From Hyphomicrobium sp. (lineage in GTDB: Bacteria > Pseudomonadota > Alphaproteobacteria > Rhizobiales > Hyphomicrobiaceae), in the NCBI GenBank assembly GCA_003987725.1, contig RXJH01000013.1:36371-100370 (forward strand): DNA of 64,000 nt, read 5' to 3'. The notes below the pieces were generated by a model. The model saw only the letters and a list, made by a program, of their open reading frames with translations. It made no database searches and was not told the origin of the DNA. The position numbers were made by a program, and so were the translations under genes. Shown one piece after another: positions 36,305 to 45,750 of this stretch; the first letter of the stretch is position 1; each line of letters starts with the position of its first letter.

Positions 36305-38394
36305 GAAACCGAGCCGAGCGACTGAATCTGGACGCCGCGGCTGATCTCGAGGTGCGAGAGGACAGGCAGCGTTCCGTAAAGCCGTTCGGTGACCGTGTGC
36401 ACGTACGGGCGCGTTTCGGCAGCCGTGACGAGAACGAATTGATGCCCCGCGTCCATGAGCGGCTGCACCATGCGGCTGAGATCGCCGCCGAACTGCTCGA
36501 TAAGGCGGGGCTCGATGTCGAATTCGACGACCTCTCCCTTGGCGTCGCGCTTCAGAGCCTGATGGAACGCAAGTTCCCACCGGTTTCCAAGGCGCACGAC
36601 CTTGAGATAATTGCCCTCGCTGAGATCGCCGCAGATCTGCGACGCCAAGCGCATGCGCACATGCTCGGAAATCTGCTCGGCCTTGCGTGAGAACGGAGCG
36701 ATCTCCGCGACCGCTTCGAGAATGAGATGCAGGTTGCGGATCGAAATGCGCTCGCCGAGCAGCATCTTGAGCACGCTCTGAAGGCCCGAATGAGAGATCT
36801 GCGAAGGGCAGATTTCCTCGAGAAGTTTGCGATATTCGGGGTCGAGCCGTTCGAGAAGCGCGCGAAGATCGCGGTACGAAAAGAGCTGCGCCAGACTGTT
36901 TCGGATGACCTCGGCGACGTGCGTCAAAAGCACGGATGTGTTTTCGACCGGAACGAAACCGTCGCGCTTCAACGCGTTGGTGAAGATGTCGGGTATCCAC
37001 AAGGCCTTCATGCCGAATGCCGGTTCGCGCGTTTCGTCGCCCGGTGCTTCTGGCTTCGGCCCGTCTCCGACGACGACGAGAACGTCGCCAAGCCGAAGCT
37101 CCGCGCTCGAGACCACTGTTCCGTGAACTTTGATCTGATAGGTCTTCGGTAAGATGGATAAGTCTTCGGTGAGTTTGATATCCGGAACCACGAAGCCGTA
37201 CTGCTTGGCGAACTTGCGCCGCATTTTGGCGACGCGCTGCGGAAGATCGCTCGTTGGACGCATCAGAACGGACGAGATTTGCTTGCCGAAGCAGATCTCG
37301 ATTTCCGTCGTCTTTAGCTGGTCGCGAATGGATTGACGCGATTGCTCTTCGGCTGATGGTGTCGGACCAGCGGCACTGGCCGATGCCGCAGCCCTTTCCA
37401 TTTCGGCCTTTTGCTTGACGAGGGTCATGCTGATGAACGTGAGCATCGCGCCGATGCCGGCGAAGGGCAGGAACGGGAGGCCCGGCGCAAGCGACAGCAA
37501 CGACATCACGCCGCCCGCGATCAACAGCGCTCGGGGATAGTTCCCGAGCTGGTTGATGATCACGCCTTCCGTCGAGCCGTGGGTGCCGCCCTTCGACACC
37601 AGAAGGCCCGCAGCGAGCGCCACGATGAGTGCAGGCATCTGCGTTACGATACCGTCGCCGACCGAGAGTTTGACGAAGGTATCGACGGCACGGTCGAAGG
37701 CGAGATCATGCTGCGTGATGCCGATGATGATGCCGCCGAAGATATTGACTGCGGTGATGATCAACCCGGCAATGGCGTCGCCGCGCACGAACTTCGACGC
37801 GCCGTCCATGGCGCCGAAGAACTGGCTTTCCTCTTCGAGTTCCCGGCGCCTGCGAATGGCTTCCTTCTCGTCGATCGAGCCGGCTGCAAGATCGGCATCC
37901 ACGGCCATCTGCTTGCCGGGCAAAGAATCGAGAGTAAAGCGCGCCCCGACTTCGGCGATGCGCGTCGCGCCTTTCGTGATGACGACGAAGTTCACCGTGA
38001 TCAGAATGATGAAAACGATGATGCCGATGACGAAGTTGCCGCTCATGACGAACTGCGCGAAGCCCGCGATGACGTGACCGGCGGCGTTGGGGCCGTCGGC
38101 GCCTTGCGACAGAATAAGGCGTGTCGTCGCGACGTTGAGCGCAAGTCTGAGCAACGTGGCGATGAGAAGGATGGTCGGGAAAGCCGAGAATTCCAGTGGC
38201 CGGCGGATCCACAACGCCACCATCAGGATGATGATTGAGAGCGCGATCGAAAAGGCGAGCCCAAGATCGATCATGAACGCCGGAAGTGGCAGGAACAGGA
38301 TCGTCAGAATGGCGATCACGCCGACGGCCAAGCCCGCGTCGCGCCGACCCAAACCTAGGTCGATGCCGCTCTCGGCGGTTTTCGTGATTGCCAT
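36301..38394 (-). CDS. flhA: Flagellar export component FlhA
   Basis: A 697-residue protein of normal length. Eight transmembrane helices span about 20-325, including the FHIPEP-family signature region ([51 protein letters not shown]). The large cytoplasmic domain (about 345-690) forms the nonameric ring that docks chaperone-substrate complexes. It is the first gene of the minus-strand flagellar run. Confidence 0.97.
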   Translation of the reverse strand: MAITKTAESGIDLGLGRRDAGLAVGVIAILTILFLPLPAFMIDLGLAFSIALSIIILMVALWIRRPLEFSAFPTILLIATLLRLALNVATTRLILSQGADGPNAAGHVIAGFAQFVMSGNFVIGIIVFIILITVNFVVITKGATRIAEVGARFTLDSLPGKQMAVDADLAAGSIDEKEAIRRRRELEEESQFFGAMDGASKFVRGDAIAGLIITAVNIFGGIIIGITQHDLAFDRAVDTFVKLSVGDGIVTQMPALIVALAAGLLVSKGGTHGSTEGVIINQLGNYPRALLIAGGVMSLLSLAPGLPFLPFAGIGAMLTFISMTLVKQKAEMERAAASASAAGPTPSAEEQSRQSIRDQLKTTEIEICFGKQISSVLMRPTSDLPQRVAKMRRKFAKQYGFVVPDIKLTEDLSILPKTYQIKVHGTVVSSAELRLGDVLVVVGDGPKPEAPGDETREPAFGMKALWIPDIFTNALKRDGFVPVENTSVLLTHVAEVIRNSLAQLFSYRDLRALLERLDPEYRKLLEEICPSQISHSGLQSVLKMLLGERISIRNLHLILEAVAEIAPFSRKAEQISEHVRMRLASQICGDLSEGNYLKVVRLGNRWELAFHQALKRDAKGEVVEFDIEPRLIEQFGGDLSRMVQPLMDAGHQFVLVTAAETRPYVHTVTERLYGTLPVLSHLEISRGVQIQSLGSVS

Positions 38395-38579
38395 GATGAA
38401 TAAATTCCCCCGCGATTTGGGCGCGAGTCTCCTATCCGAAGCTTGCGCGAGGTCGTCATCGGGCAGCGAACGGGGGAGAAAAATTCAAAACTGGCAAATC
38501 CATACGCGATTCAAACGGATGGTCCGGCGATTGCACCACCAACCCATCGCCGTGATGGCGCTCGCCGGAGCCCCTGCAA

Positions 38580-39959
38580 CTATTTGGCGGCTTCGGCCGG
38601 ATGAAGGGGGGATTGGACCCTTGAAGCGGGCGCGGCTTCCTCTCGAACATTCGCCAGCCCACGCCCGATGCCGGAATAACTGAGGCCGAGTTCGCGCACG
38701 GCATCGGCATCGAAGACGTTCCGGAGATCGACGATGGTCGTGCCCCTCATGCGCGTTTTTAGCGCTTCGAGGTTGAGCGCCCGGTATTCGTTCCATTCGG
38801 TGATGACGACGAGGACATCGGCGCCCTCGGCAGCCTGTTCCGCGTTCTCGCACCAGACAATGTCAGGTAGCAAAGGCTCGGCCTGACGCCGGCCCTGCGG
38901 ATCGCACGCCCGGATGGTGGCGCCGCGTTCCTGCAGCATCGGCACGATGACAAGGCTCGGCGCATCGCGCATGTCGTCGGTATTGGGCTTGAAGGTCAGT
39001 CCGAGGACGCCGATCGTCTTGTCGCGCACCGACCCTCCGGCCGCCTCTTCTATCCGGATCGCCATGGCAAGCTTGCGCTCGTGGTTCACGCGTTCGACCT
39101 GCTCGATGATCGAAACCGGCGATCTGGCCTCCCGCGCGGTGCGGATGAGCGCTGATACATCCTTAGGGAAGCAAGAGCCGCCGTATCCGGGGCCCGGATG
39201 AAGAAACTTGTCGCCGATGCGCCGGTCCTTGCCGATTGCAGAGGCAACTTCCTGAACGTCCGCGCCGACGCTCTCGCAAAGATCCGCAATCTCATTGATG
39301 AAGCTGATCTTGAGGGCAAGAAAAGCGTTCGCCGCATATTTCGCGAGTTCCGCTGACTCCCGCTCGACGAACATCACAGGCGAGCCGCGCAGCGCCAGCG
39401 GCTTATAAAGACGTCCCATCACGTCGCGTGCCCGCTCGTCATCGGTGCCGACCAGAACGCGATCCGGATGGGTGAAATCCTGAATCGCCGAGCCTTCCCG
39501 CAAAAACTCGGGATTGGAACAGATGGCGACGTCAGCGTCCGGCCGCTTTGCCTTGAGGCGGCGCTCTATTTCGCGGCTGGTACCGACCGGCACGGTCGAT
39601 TTCGTAGTGACAACGGTAAAGCCGTTGAAATGCGGGGCGGCCTCTTCGACGGCCGTGAAAACGTAGGAAAGATCCGCGTATCCGTCGCCGCGCCGCATTG
39701 GCGTTCCGACCGCCAAAAACACGACATCGGCATCCGCGACAGCCGGTCCGAGTTTTTCCGTAAAGAGCAGGCGGCCGGCCTTGATGTTCCGTTCCATCAA
39801 GGCCTCGAGCCCAGGCTCGTAGATGGGGGAGCGGCCGGCCTTGAGATCGGCCAGACGGTTGGGATCCTTATCGACGCAGGTGACGGTCCAGCCGAAATCG
39901 GAAAAGCAGGCGGCTGAGACGAGCCCGACGTATCCCGCGCCGACCATACAGATCTTCAT
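38580..39959 (-). CDS. UDP-glucose 6-dehydrogenase
   Basis: A 459-residue enzyme that oxidises UDP-glucose to UDP-glucuronate with two NAD+. The N-terminal Rossmann motif is VGAGYVGLVSAACFSDFGW, STVPVGTSREIE follows near 120, and the catalytic Cys is in GYGGSCFPKDVSAL near 265; the C-terminal nucleotide domain has GLTFKPNTDDMRDAPS. The ATG at 39959 follows a GGGGGA site; the frame is open further upstream but those codons lack family support. UDP-glucuronate feeds polysaccharide or glycolipid synthesis; no polysaccharide operon is beside it, only flhA downstream. Confidence 0.93.
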   Translation of the reverse strand: MKICMVGAGYVGLVSAACFSDFGWTVTCVDKDPNRLADLKAGRSPIYEPGLEALMERNIKAGRLLFTEKLGPAVADADVVFLAVGTPMRRGDGYADLSYVFTAVEEAAPHFNGFTVVTTKSTVPVGTSREIERRLKAKRPDADVAICSNPEFLREGSAIQDFTHPDRVLVGTDDERARDVMGRLYKPLALRGSPVMFVERESAELAKYAANAFLALKISFINEIADLCESVGADVQEVASAIGKDRRIGDKFLHPGPGYGGSCFPKDVSALIRTAREARSPVSIIEQVERVNHERKLAMAIRIEEAAGGSVRDKTIGVLGLTFKPNTDDMRDAPSLVIVPMLQERGATIRACDPQGRRQAEPLLPDIVWCENAEQAAEGADVLVVITEWNEYRALNLEALKTRMRGTTIVDLRNVFDADAVRELGLSYSGIGRGLANVREEAAPASRVQSPLHPAEAAK

Positions 39960-40375
39960 AACTTCAGGTCCCCCTTCCCCTGCCGAAACCCGCCGCACCT
40001 GACGAGGTGTAGCACCGGATCGATATGTGGGAAATTGCCACGCGGTCGTGACGATCCCCAAAATACCCGGCTAGTCGACGAGCGGTCGGAAAAGATGGCA
40101 AATCAAGCCCTGGGCACTCGAATGACGCATTTTTTGTGCCCCTCGGGTCCCGCGTTGCCAAGCCTTAAGTCCCGATTCTACGGGGTTTTGAGCGAGCTTC
40201 CCGCCGTTGTCATAAGTATTGAAGTTCTTGTTATTTGACCCCGCAACGGGATCAGGGCTTTGATGCACACGTCGGCACGCTGTTGTGCCGGCCGCGGTGA
40301 TTTCGACAGCGACTTGCGCCGCGTCATCAAACGCTAAGCCCCACGGCTCTCGTGGGCTCCGCAATGGAGACCGCT
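39960..40375. other. Gene-poor interval upstream of ugd and the micro-ORF
   Basis: 416 bases in which I see no supported gene. Near its right end is an imperfect hairpin (AGCCCCACG at 40337-40345 and CGTGGGCT at 40351-40358, one bulged base) immediately before the micro-ORF ribosome site. It could affect translation of that ORF. Confidence 0.35.
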
Positions 40376-40453
40376 ATGAAAAGCTCTAAACTCTGCTTCC
40401 TGTCCACATGTCGCGCGATGAAGGCTTCGATGTGTATGGCCGGCTGCTGTTGA
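40376..40453 (+). CDS. Cysteine-rich 25-codon micro-ORF (leader peptide candidate)
   Basis: ATG at 40376, with GGAG 6 bases before it, encodes a 25-residue peptide with five Cys, ending CMAGCC just before TGA at 40453. A hairpin sits directly upstream and a small gene starts 82 bases downstream. Peptides with Cys codons at the end can serve as cysteine-sensing leaders, and a sulfate-binding protein gene lies about 690 bases downstream beyond an intrinsic terminator-like hairpin. Whether it is translated is unknown. Confidence 0.3.
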   Translation: MKSSKLCFLSTCRAMKASMCMAGCC

Positions 40454-40535
40454 GATCACGCAGCCCCGCTTCAGCCACTTCAATCGAAAAATCGCAAACA
40501 TAAAGGACGCTGGCCACCGCCGGCAGAGCAAAGAC

Positions 40536-40763
40536 ATGTCAAAATCCTACGTCATCGAGGTCGGCGACGACCAAGCCGGACTTATCATCCGTGAAGAAGG
40601 AGAACGCGAATATCTCTTCCACGCGGCATTGAATGAATACAGTGCCCTCGAAGGAAGGCGTTTCGCAAATCCGCTTCTCGCCGAACGTGCGGCAATCGCT
40701 CATCAGGCAAGCCGGCGTCGCCGGCGCATCTCCGCCCGCACGCAGGAGGCGTTCGCCCTATGA
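40536..40763 (+). CDS. Small conserved-looking hypothetical protein
   Basis: A 75-residue protein with an N-terminal beta-like segment (SYVIEVGDDQAGLIIREEGEREYLFHAAL) and a basic helical C-terminus (AERAAIAHQASRRRRRIS). The family is not recognised. The stop overlaps the start of another small ORF in ATGA form, which supports a coding pair. Confidence 0.5.
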   Translation: MSKSYVIEVGDDQAGLIIREEGEREYLFHAALNEYSALEGRRFANPLLAERAAIAHQASRRRRRISARTQEAFAL

Positions 40764-40930
40764 GCGGGAACATCAGCGAAGCCAGAAATTTGCGTCTCGA
40801 ACCAACTCGGGTCGCGGACCCGCGAACGAAACAAGTTCCCTCCCGGCGCTTGAAGTTGGTGGCCGATCGAGACTGGCACACGGATCCGATTCCGTATCCG
40901 GCGCCTGTCGGGCCATCTCCCGACTTCTAG
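40760..40930 (+). CDS. Small hypothetical protein coupled to the gene before it
   Basis: From the ATG at 40760, in a 4-base overlap with the previous stop, 56 codons run to TAG at 40930. The product is polar, with RLKLVADRDWHTDPIPYPAP near the C-terminus and three Trp/Tyr/His-containing turns. No family is recognised. The overlap and the strong hairpin 70 bases later argue for a two-gene transcript; the short length keeps confidence modest. Confidence 0.4.
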   Translation: MSGNISEARNLRLEPTRVADPRTKQVPSRRLKLVADRDWHTDPIPYPAPVGPSPDF

Positions 40931-41000
40931 CACGTCGTACGAAAGTCGATTTGCGCATCTGCATCCCTGGACCCGCTCGCACGCTGCGCGCGGGCACCTT

Positions 41001-41038
41001 GAGACCGGTGGCTGTTCATCGGCCGCCGGTCTCATTTT
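41001..41038 (+). terminator. Intrinsic terminator-like hairpin
   Basis: GAGACCGGTGGC (41001-41012) pairs with GCCGCCGGTCTC (41022-41033), 12 pairs with one T-G wobble and a 9-base loop, followed by ATTTT. It lies after the two small genes and 104 bases before the sulfate-binding protein, so it may end the first transcript or act as an attenuator for the second. Confidence 0.65.
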
Positions 41039-41141
41039 CCAAGGATAGCTGGAGAGCTTCTGACTTTTTGTTCGTTCTCCACTCCGTATCGCTTTGAAAT
41101 AAGCAATCGAAACACTCTGAAATGTGAAAAGGGACCTGCAT

Positions 41142-42146
41142 ATGACTATGGGGCGTGTGGTATCGCGGCTTGGTTTGACGGCTGCTCTTTTAATGGCGGT
41201 ATCGCCAGGAGCTTTCGCGCAGACGAGCATTCTCAATGCGTCTTACGACGTCTCGCGAGAACTCTATAAAGACATCGATCCTGCATTCGCCGCGAGCTGG
41301 AAGAAATCGTCGGGCAACGACATCGAAGTCAAGCAATCGCACGGCGGATCGACGAAGCAGGCGCAATCCGTCGCCGAGGGCCTCGAGGCTGACGTCGTCA
41401 CGCTCAATCAACCGACGGATCTCGATTTTCTCGTAAGCAAAGGCGTGGTTTCGAGCGACTGGCGAACGAAATTCCCGCACGGAGCTGCGCCGTACACGAC
41501 GACGACGGTATTCCTGGTTCGCAAAGGCAACCCGAAGGCCATCGCCGATTGGGATGATCTCGTAAAGCCCGGCATCTCCGTCGTCATTCCCAACCCGAAG
41601 ACATCGGGCAACGGCCGCTACACCTATCTCGCTGCTTGGGGCTATGCTCACGATAAGCTCGGTTCCGACGACAAGGCGCGCGACTTCGTCAGCAAGCTGT
41701 TCGCCAATGTGCCGGTATTCGACGGCGGCGGACGCGGCGCCACGACGAGCTTTACGCAGCGCGCGATCGGCGACGTTCTGGTCACGTTCGAGAACGAGGC
41801 CGCGCTCATCAAGGCCGAAGTCGATGGCCAGAATTTCGATGTCGTCTATCCATCGGTCAGCGTCGAAGCCGCCCCGCCGATTGCGATCGTCAATACGGTT
41901 GTCGAGAAGCGTAAGACGGCCGACGCCGCCAAGGCTTACCTTGACTTCCTCTATTCTGATGATGCGCAGAAAATTATTGCCAAGCATCATTTCCGGCCGC
42001 GCAGCGAAGCTGTGCTGAAGGAAGCGAACCTGCCCGCCATTAAGACCTTCTCGGTCGAAGACAAGATCGGGCCGTGGGCGACGGTGCAGAAAACGCACTT
42101 CGCGGATGGCGGAATCTACGACCAGATTACCACCAAGAAGAACTGA
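41142..42146 (+). CDS. Sulfate (thiosulfate) ABC transporter substrate-binding protein
   Basis: A 334-residue periplasmic protein with a signal peptide ending in SPGAFAQ near residue 27, then LNASYDVSRELYKDIDPAF, KQSHGGSTKQAQSVAEGLEADVVTLNQ and NPKTSGNGRYTYLAAWG, the classic sulfate-binding protein pattern. It should deliver sulfate to a CysTWA-type importer, but no permease or ATPase gene is next to it. The start is the ATG at 41142 (AGGGA before it); a GTG six codons upstream is also open. A strong hairpin follows the gene. Confidence 0.93.
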   Translation: MTMGRVVSRLGLTAALLMAVSPGAFAQTSILNASYDVSRELYKDIDPAFAASWKKSSGNDIEVKQSHGGSTKQAQSVAEGLEADVVTLNQPTDLDFLVSKGVVSSDWRTKFPHGAAPYTTTTVFLVRKGNPKAIADWDDLVKPGISVVIPNPKTSGNGRYTYLAAWGYAHDKLGSDDKARDFVSKLFANVPVFDGGGRGATTSFTQRAIGDVLVTFENEAALIKAEVDGQNFDVVYPSVSVEAAPPIAIVNTVVEKRKTADAAKAYLDFLYSDDAQKIIAKHHFRPRSEAVLKEANLPAIKTFSVEDKIGPWATVQKTHFADGGIYDQITTKKN

Positions 42147-42164
42147 ACTAACTCTGCTCTGGAT

Positions 42165-42196
42165 CAGCAAGCCGCGACATTGCGCGCGGCTTGCTG
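42165..42196 (+). terminator. Hairpin after the sulfate-binding protein gene
   Basis: A 12-base perfect inverted repeat (CAGCAAGCCGCG at 42165-42176, CGCGGCTTGCTG at 42185-42196) with an 8-base loop, 19 bases after the stop. No T run follows, so termination may be imperfect or Rho-assisted. Confidence 0.6.
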
Positions 42197-42303
42197 CTCT
42201 CCGGATTGGACTCCCTCGTCCTGGCGCCGAATGGCTGATAAAAGCCCTTCGAGCGCGCCCTAGATCGATGTCACCGCTAGGGATGAAACGGGGAGCATAA
42301 GCT

Positions 42304-42567
42304 ATGGGTGATCACTTTTGGCCGGCTATGTATCCGGGCCTGATCGTGGGTATTCTCTACGGCTTATCGCTGCGCGGAGTATTCAATACGGCTGTCGCTG
42401 CCCTCGGTGGCCTCGTAGGAGCAGCGATCGCCTACGAAATTTTGCTCGCAGTTGATTTGAACGATGGCCTGCCGTCTGTGGCCGGTCTCATCGCGGCGGC
42501 ATTTCTCGGCGCCTATCTTTTTACCAACATCGCGCAGCGGCTTACCAACGCCCGCCCGAAAACGTGA
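42304..42567 (+). CDS. Small membrane protein, unknown function
   Basis: An 87-residue protein with two or three hydrophobic helices (YPGLIVGILYGLSLRGVF, AVAALGGLVGAAIAYEILL, SVAGLIAAAFLGAYLFTNIA) and a basic C-terminus. GGGGAG lies 8 bases before the ATG. The family is not recognised. It stands 160 bases before the glycosyltransferase and could be co-transcribed with it. Confidence 0.55.
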   Translation: MGDHFWPAMYPGLIVGILYGLSLRGVFNTAVAALGGLVGAAIAYEILLAVDLNDGLPSVAGLIAAAFLGAYLFTNIAQRLTNARPKT

Positions 42568-42727
42568 ACGGCCTGACCAACGCGCTGAACCCTCTGAAAG
42601 TTTGACGCTCGTCTGGCCGCGGCATGTCCGCCGTTTTCCACCGTGTCATACAGGCGTCGCGCAACTGTCGTCGAAATTTCACTGAATCCTGGAATTCAGC
42701 GCCTGAATTATTGTCCGGGGAGGTGAG

Positions 42728-43885
42728 ATGGCCGATTTCGTCACGGCGGCGGCTCTGATCTTCTGCTTGGTGGCAACTGCCACCCATCTCGTCACGATCG
42801 CGTTGGCACTATTCCGAGTTACTTCATCTCCCGCCCGGCCGCGCGGATTGAACGTCGAACCCGTTAGCATCATCCGTCCCGTTTGCGGCCGCGATCATTT
42901 CGATGAAATGACGCTTCGCTCGACCTTCGAGCTTCGCGGCACCGGCTACGAGATCATCTTTTGCGCGGCTCGCGAAGACGACCCTGCGGTGCCGTTCGTC
43001 AGAAAACTGATCGCAAGTTATCCGCACATCGAAGCGAAGCTGCTCATCGGCGACGACAGGCCAACGAGCAATCCGAAGCTCAACAACATCGTCAAGGGCT
43101 GGGCGGCTGCAAGGTTTCCGTGGATCGTCCTGGCTGACAACAATGTTTTGATGCCAAAGACCTATCTCGACGATCTCTTCCGCAGCTTCGAACCGAACGT
43201 CGGCCTCGTCTGCTCTCCGCCCGTCGGAAGCCATCCGATCGGATTCTGGGCCGAACTCGAATGCGCATTTCTCAATACCTATCAGGCGCGCTGGCAAAGC
43301 GCCGCCGACACGATCGGACTGGGGTTCGCGCAAGGCAAATCGATGCTCTGGCGTCGCGATATCCTCGACGAGGCGGGCGGCATCGTCGCGCTCGGCGCAG
43401 AGATTGCCGAAGATGCCGCGGCGACAAAAATCGTCCGCTCTCACGGCCTCAACGTTCGCCTCGTCGACCGTCCATTCGAACAGCCATTGGGTCCAAGGTC
43501 CGTGGCGCAGGTATGGGCACGCCAAGTGCGCTGGGCGAGATTGCGGCGAGTGACGTTTCCGGTTTTCTACGCACCGGAAGTTCTGACCGGCTCGACTTTG
43601 CCGATTGCAGCCGGCGTCGCTGCGGCTTCGAGTTACGGTCTGGATCCGCTCACAGTCTTCGCCGCCCTGCTTGCGATCTGGTTCGGTGCCGAAGCGCTCT
43701 TGGCGCGGCTGGCCGGCTGGCACCTGAAATGGCAGTCGCCTGTCGCGTGGATGCTGCGCGATGCCTTGCTCCCGCTCCTCTGGATCGAAGGCTGGGCGGG
43801 AGATACGTTCGTCTGGCGCGGTAACGATATGAGTGTTGCGAAGCCCGCCGCCAGCAGCACCCCGATTGCCAATTCGGGCATGTAG
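42728..43885 (+). CDS. GT21-like (ceramide glucosyltransferase-type) membrane glycosyltransferase
   Basis: A 385-residue family-2-fold glycosyltransferase with an N-terminal membrane helix (about 3-27) and C-terminal membrane segments (about 290-340). It shows SIIRPVCGRDHFDEMTLRSTF, NPKLNNIVKGW, ADNNVLMP (metal-binding D region), EDAAATK and the RQVRWARLRR motif, which corresponds to (Q/R)xxRW. This set is typical of glucosylceramide-synthase-type enzymes and bacterial relatives that glycosylate diacylglycerol, ceramide or hopanoid acceptors. The acceptor here is unknown. GGGGAG precedes the ATG. Confidence 0.8.
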   Translation: MADFVTAAALIFCLVATATHLVTIALALFRVTSSPARPRGLNVEPVSIIRPVCGRDHFDEMTLRSTFELRGTGYEIIFCAAREDDPAVPFVRKLIASYPHIEAKLLIGDDRPTSNPKLNNIVKGWAAARFPWIVLADNNVLMPKTYLDDLFRSFEPNVGLVCSPPVGSHPIGFWAELECAFLNTYQARWQSAADTIGLGFAQGKSMLWRRDILDEAGGIVALGAEIAEDAAATKIVRSHGLNVRLVDRPFEQPLGPRSVAQVWARQVRWARLRRVTFPVFYAPEVLTGSTLPIAAGVAAASSYGLDPLTVFAALLAIWFGAEALLARLAGWHLKWQSPVAWMLRDALLPLLWIEGWAGDTFVWRGNDMSVAKPAASSTPIANSGM

Positions 43886-43914
43886 CGGCGGGCCTGGATC
43901 CGAACCGGGAAAGC

Positions 43915-45750
43915 CTATTTCGTCTCGGCTAAAGCGGCGTCCAGCGTGAGGCCGACGGTGCGCCCTTCGAAACCAGCCGCGTCGAAGTATTTCGTCTCGC
44001 CCGCGACCTGGTAATTGAGGATCGTTCGCAGCCCCGATGACGACGGCGCCGAGACGAGCGTCTTACGCTCCCAGGTCGGAACGGTGCCGTTCGTCAAAGC
44101 TTCGCTAAGCGCTCTCCCGACGAGCTTGCCATGGCTTTTCGGCATCAGCCCGAGGATCGTCGCAATGGTCTGCCCGACGTCGGCGTTGCTGGCAGGCGCC
44201 TCGCTGACGAAGCCCTTCTTGAACGACGGACCGAACGCCGCCATGAAATTCGCGGTGTCCCCACGGCTGAAGCTTCCGTGCATGCCCTGTCCCTGCTGCA
44301 GACCCGTATCGGCAACAACAACCGTGCAGAGTTCAGGCTTGGCGCATCCCGTCGAAAAGCTTTTGAAATTGACGACGATCGATGGTCGCGGCATGAGCGA
44401 CGCCCCTTCAAGATTGATCGCTGAGAGCGGCAAGGTTCCTGCAAACGTTCCCAGGTGGTCATCGACGAACAGACCGCTGACATAGTCCTGAGCAAGCAGC
44501 GCATCGATCGTCTTCTGCACCAATTCGCGATCGCCGCTCGGAACATAAACGAGGTCCGAGCCGCCATTGGCCGCAACGGCGATCTTGGGCGCGTTGGCAT
44601 CTTCACCGATCAAGCCGTCTGAGTTCTTCGGGTGATTGCCGCTTTCGACCTTGGCGTTCGCGGCTTCCGGATCGAAAAGCGGTAAGTTCAGAGCCGCAGC
44701 GAGATCGATCGCCAGAAATCCAGGAGGTAGCATGCCGGGGGGCACATCGGCGTAGCTCGCGCGGGCCGCACCGCTGGTATCGCTCTGTTTCGAAATCGTC
44801 GAGAAGCCGTGATCGGCTGAGACGACAATGTCGGTCGTTTCCGCAAGGCCGAGTTCATCGAGCGTCCGCCGGATTGCAGCGAGGTTCGAGTCCGCATTGC
44901 GGATCGCTGCCATCGAGGTCGGTCCGTTGATGCCTGGTTCGAGTTTCAACAGGCTGTCGCCCTGGTTATGCTGGGTGCCATCCGGATCGCGCGACCAGAA
45001 GACGACGACAAATGGCTTTCCATCGGCCTTGAATTTCGGCAGTACCACGCGCGTAAGTGCCGCCGCGAAATATCCTTGCTGCACGACATTGGCGTCCTTC
45101 GTGCCGGGCTCGCGAAAATTTCCGCTCTCTTTGTTGGTCAACCGGCCGGGGGTCTCCGTCGGCAGGCCGGCCGCTTTCAGTCCATCGCTTACCCACGGAG
45201 CAAGCGGAATGCCGGCCTCGGTTCCCGTCGCATCGTCCATAATGACGCTTTCACCGCCGTCGCGGGACGTATGATCGAACATGAGCGTCGGGCCGATCTT
45301 GCCGATCGCAGCGGTGTTGAACCCTGTGCGATGGGCCGCCCTTAAGATCGTTTCCTCGTCGATGAAGTTGCCGGCGAAATGGTCGTCGATGTCACCCAGC
45401 ACGCGATTCATCTCGATGAACGCCATGCGCGCCGAAGAGGCCGCCTTGATCGGGAAGCCCGCGTAGAGAACATTTCCGAAAACCCCGGTATCGCCGAGAT
45501 GATGACCGGTGGCCATGCCGCTGGAGTTCGGCATCGTGAATGTCGGAAAGAGCGAATGACTGTTGGCGAAGTTAACGCCCTTGTCCCGGATGTCGGCAAA
45601 TGTCGGCGCGGTCTCAGGCGTGACGATGCCGGCGCGCAGTCCGTCGGGAACGAACAACACGACGTTGTGCCGGCTCGCATCGGCGAAGGCCGGTGCTGCG
45701 CTCGCGAACACTGCGAGAAATGCGCATGAGATGAGATGTTTTGCAGACAT
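43915..45750 (-). CDS. Secreted alkaline phosphatase / nucleotide pyrophosphatase family enzyme
   Basis: A 611-residue exported protein with a signal peptide ending AAPAFADA near residue 24. The metal site residues of the type I phosphodiesterase/alkaline phosphatase fold are visible: VPDGLR (Asp), FPTFTMPNSSGMATG with a Thr/Ser nucleophile, DPDGTQHNQGD (Asp, His) and SADHGFSTI (Asp, His). It should hydrolyse phosphate mono- or diesters in the periplasm; the substrate is not evident. It converges with the GT21 gene and is divergent from the amidotransferase. Confidence 0.88.
   Translation of the reverse strand: MSAKHLISCAFLAVFASAAPAFADASRHNVVLFVPDGLRAGIVTPETAPTFADIRDKGVNFANSHSLFPTFTMPNSSGMATGHHLGDTGVFGNVLYAGFPIKAASSARMAFIEMNRVLGDIDDHFAGNFIDEETILRAAHRTGFNTAAIGKIGPTLMFDHTSRDGGESVIMDDATGTEAGIPLAPWVSDGLKAAGLPTETPGRLTNKESGNFREPGTKDANVVQQGYFAAALTRVVLPKFKADGKPFVVVFWSRDPDGTQHNQGDSLLKLEPGINGPTSMAAIRNADSNLAAIRRTLDELGLAETTDIVVSADHGFSTISKQSDTSGAARASYADVPPGMLPPGFLAIDLAAALNLPLFDPEAANAKVESGNHPKNSDGLIGEDANAPKIAVAANGGSDLVYVPSGDRELVQKTIDALLAQDYVSGLFVDDHLGTFAGTLPLSAINLEGASLMPRPSIVVNFKSFSTGCAKPELCTVVVADTGLQQGQGMHGSFSRGDTANFMAAFGPSFKKGFVSEAPASNADVGQTIATILGLMPKSHGKLVGRALSEALTNGTVPTWERKTLVSAPSSSGLRTILNYQVAGETKYFDAAGFEGRTVGLTLDAALAETK

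Noticed and set aside
36305-37000. Possible long N-terminal extension of FliR
   Set aside because: The open frame continues upstream, but the extension lies within flhA, is Arg/His-rich, and the ATGA junction at 36301-36304 marks the true start.
37411-38238. 275-codon frame opposite flhA, rich in Asp, Glu, Arg and His
   Set aside because: Low-complexity antisense reading of hydrophobic codons; flhA is certain.
40633-41097. 154-codon plus-strand frame over the small gene pair
   Set aside because: It crosses the strong hairpin at 41001-41033, is Arg/Ser/Pro-rich and has no ribosome site; the ATGA-coupled frames fit better.
40931-41141. Possible riboswitch upstream of the sulfate-binding gene
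   Set aside because: Only a terminator-like hairpin is seen; I could not identify the conserved core of a SAM, SAH or other known sulfur riboswitch.
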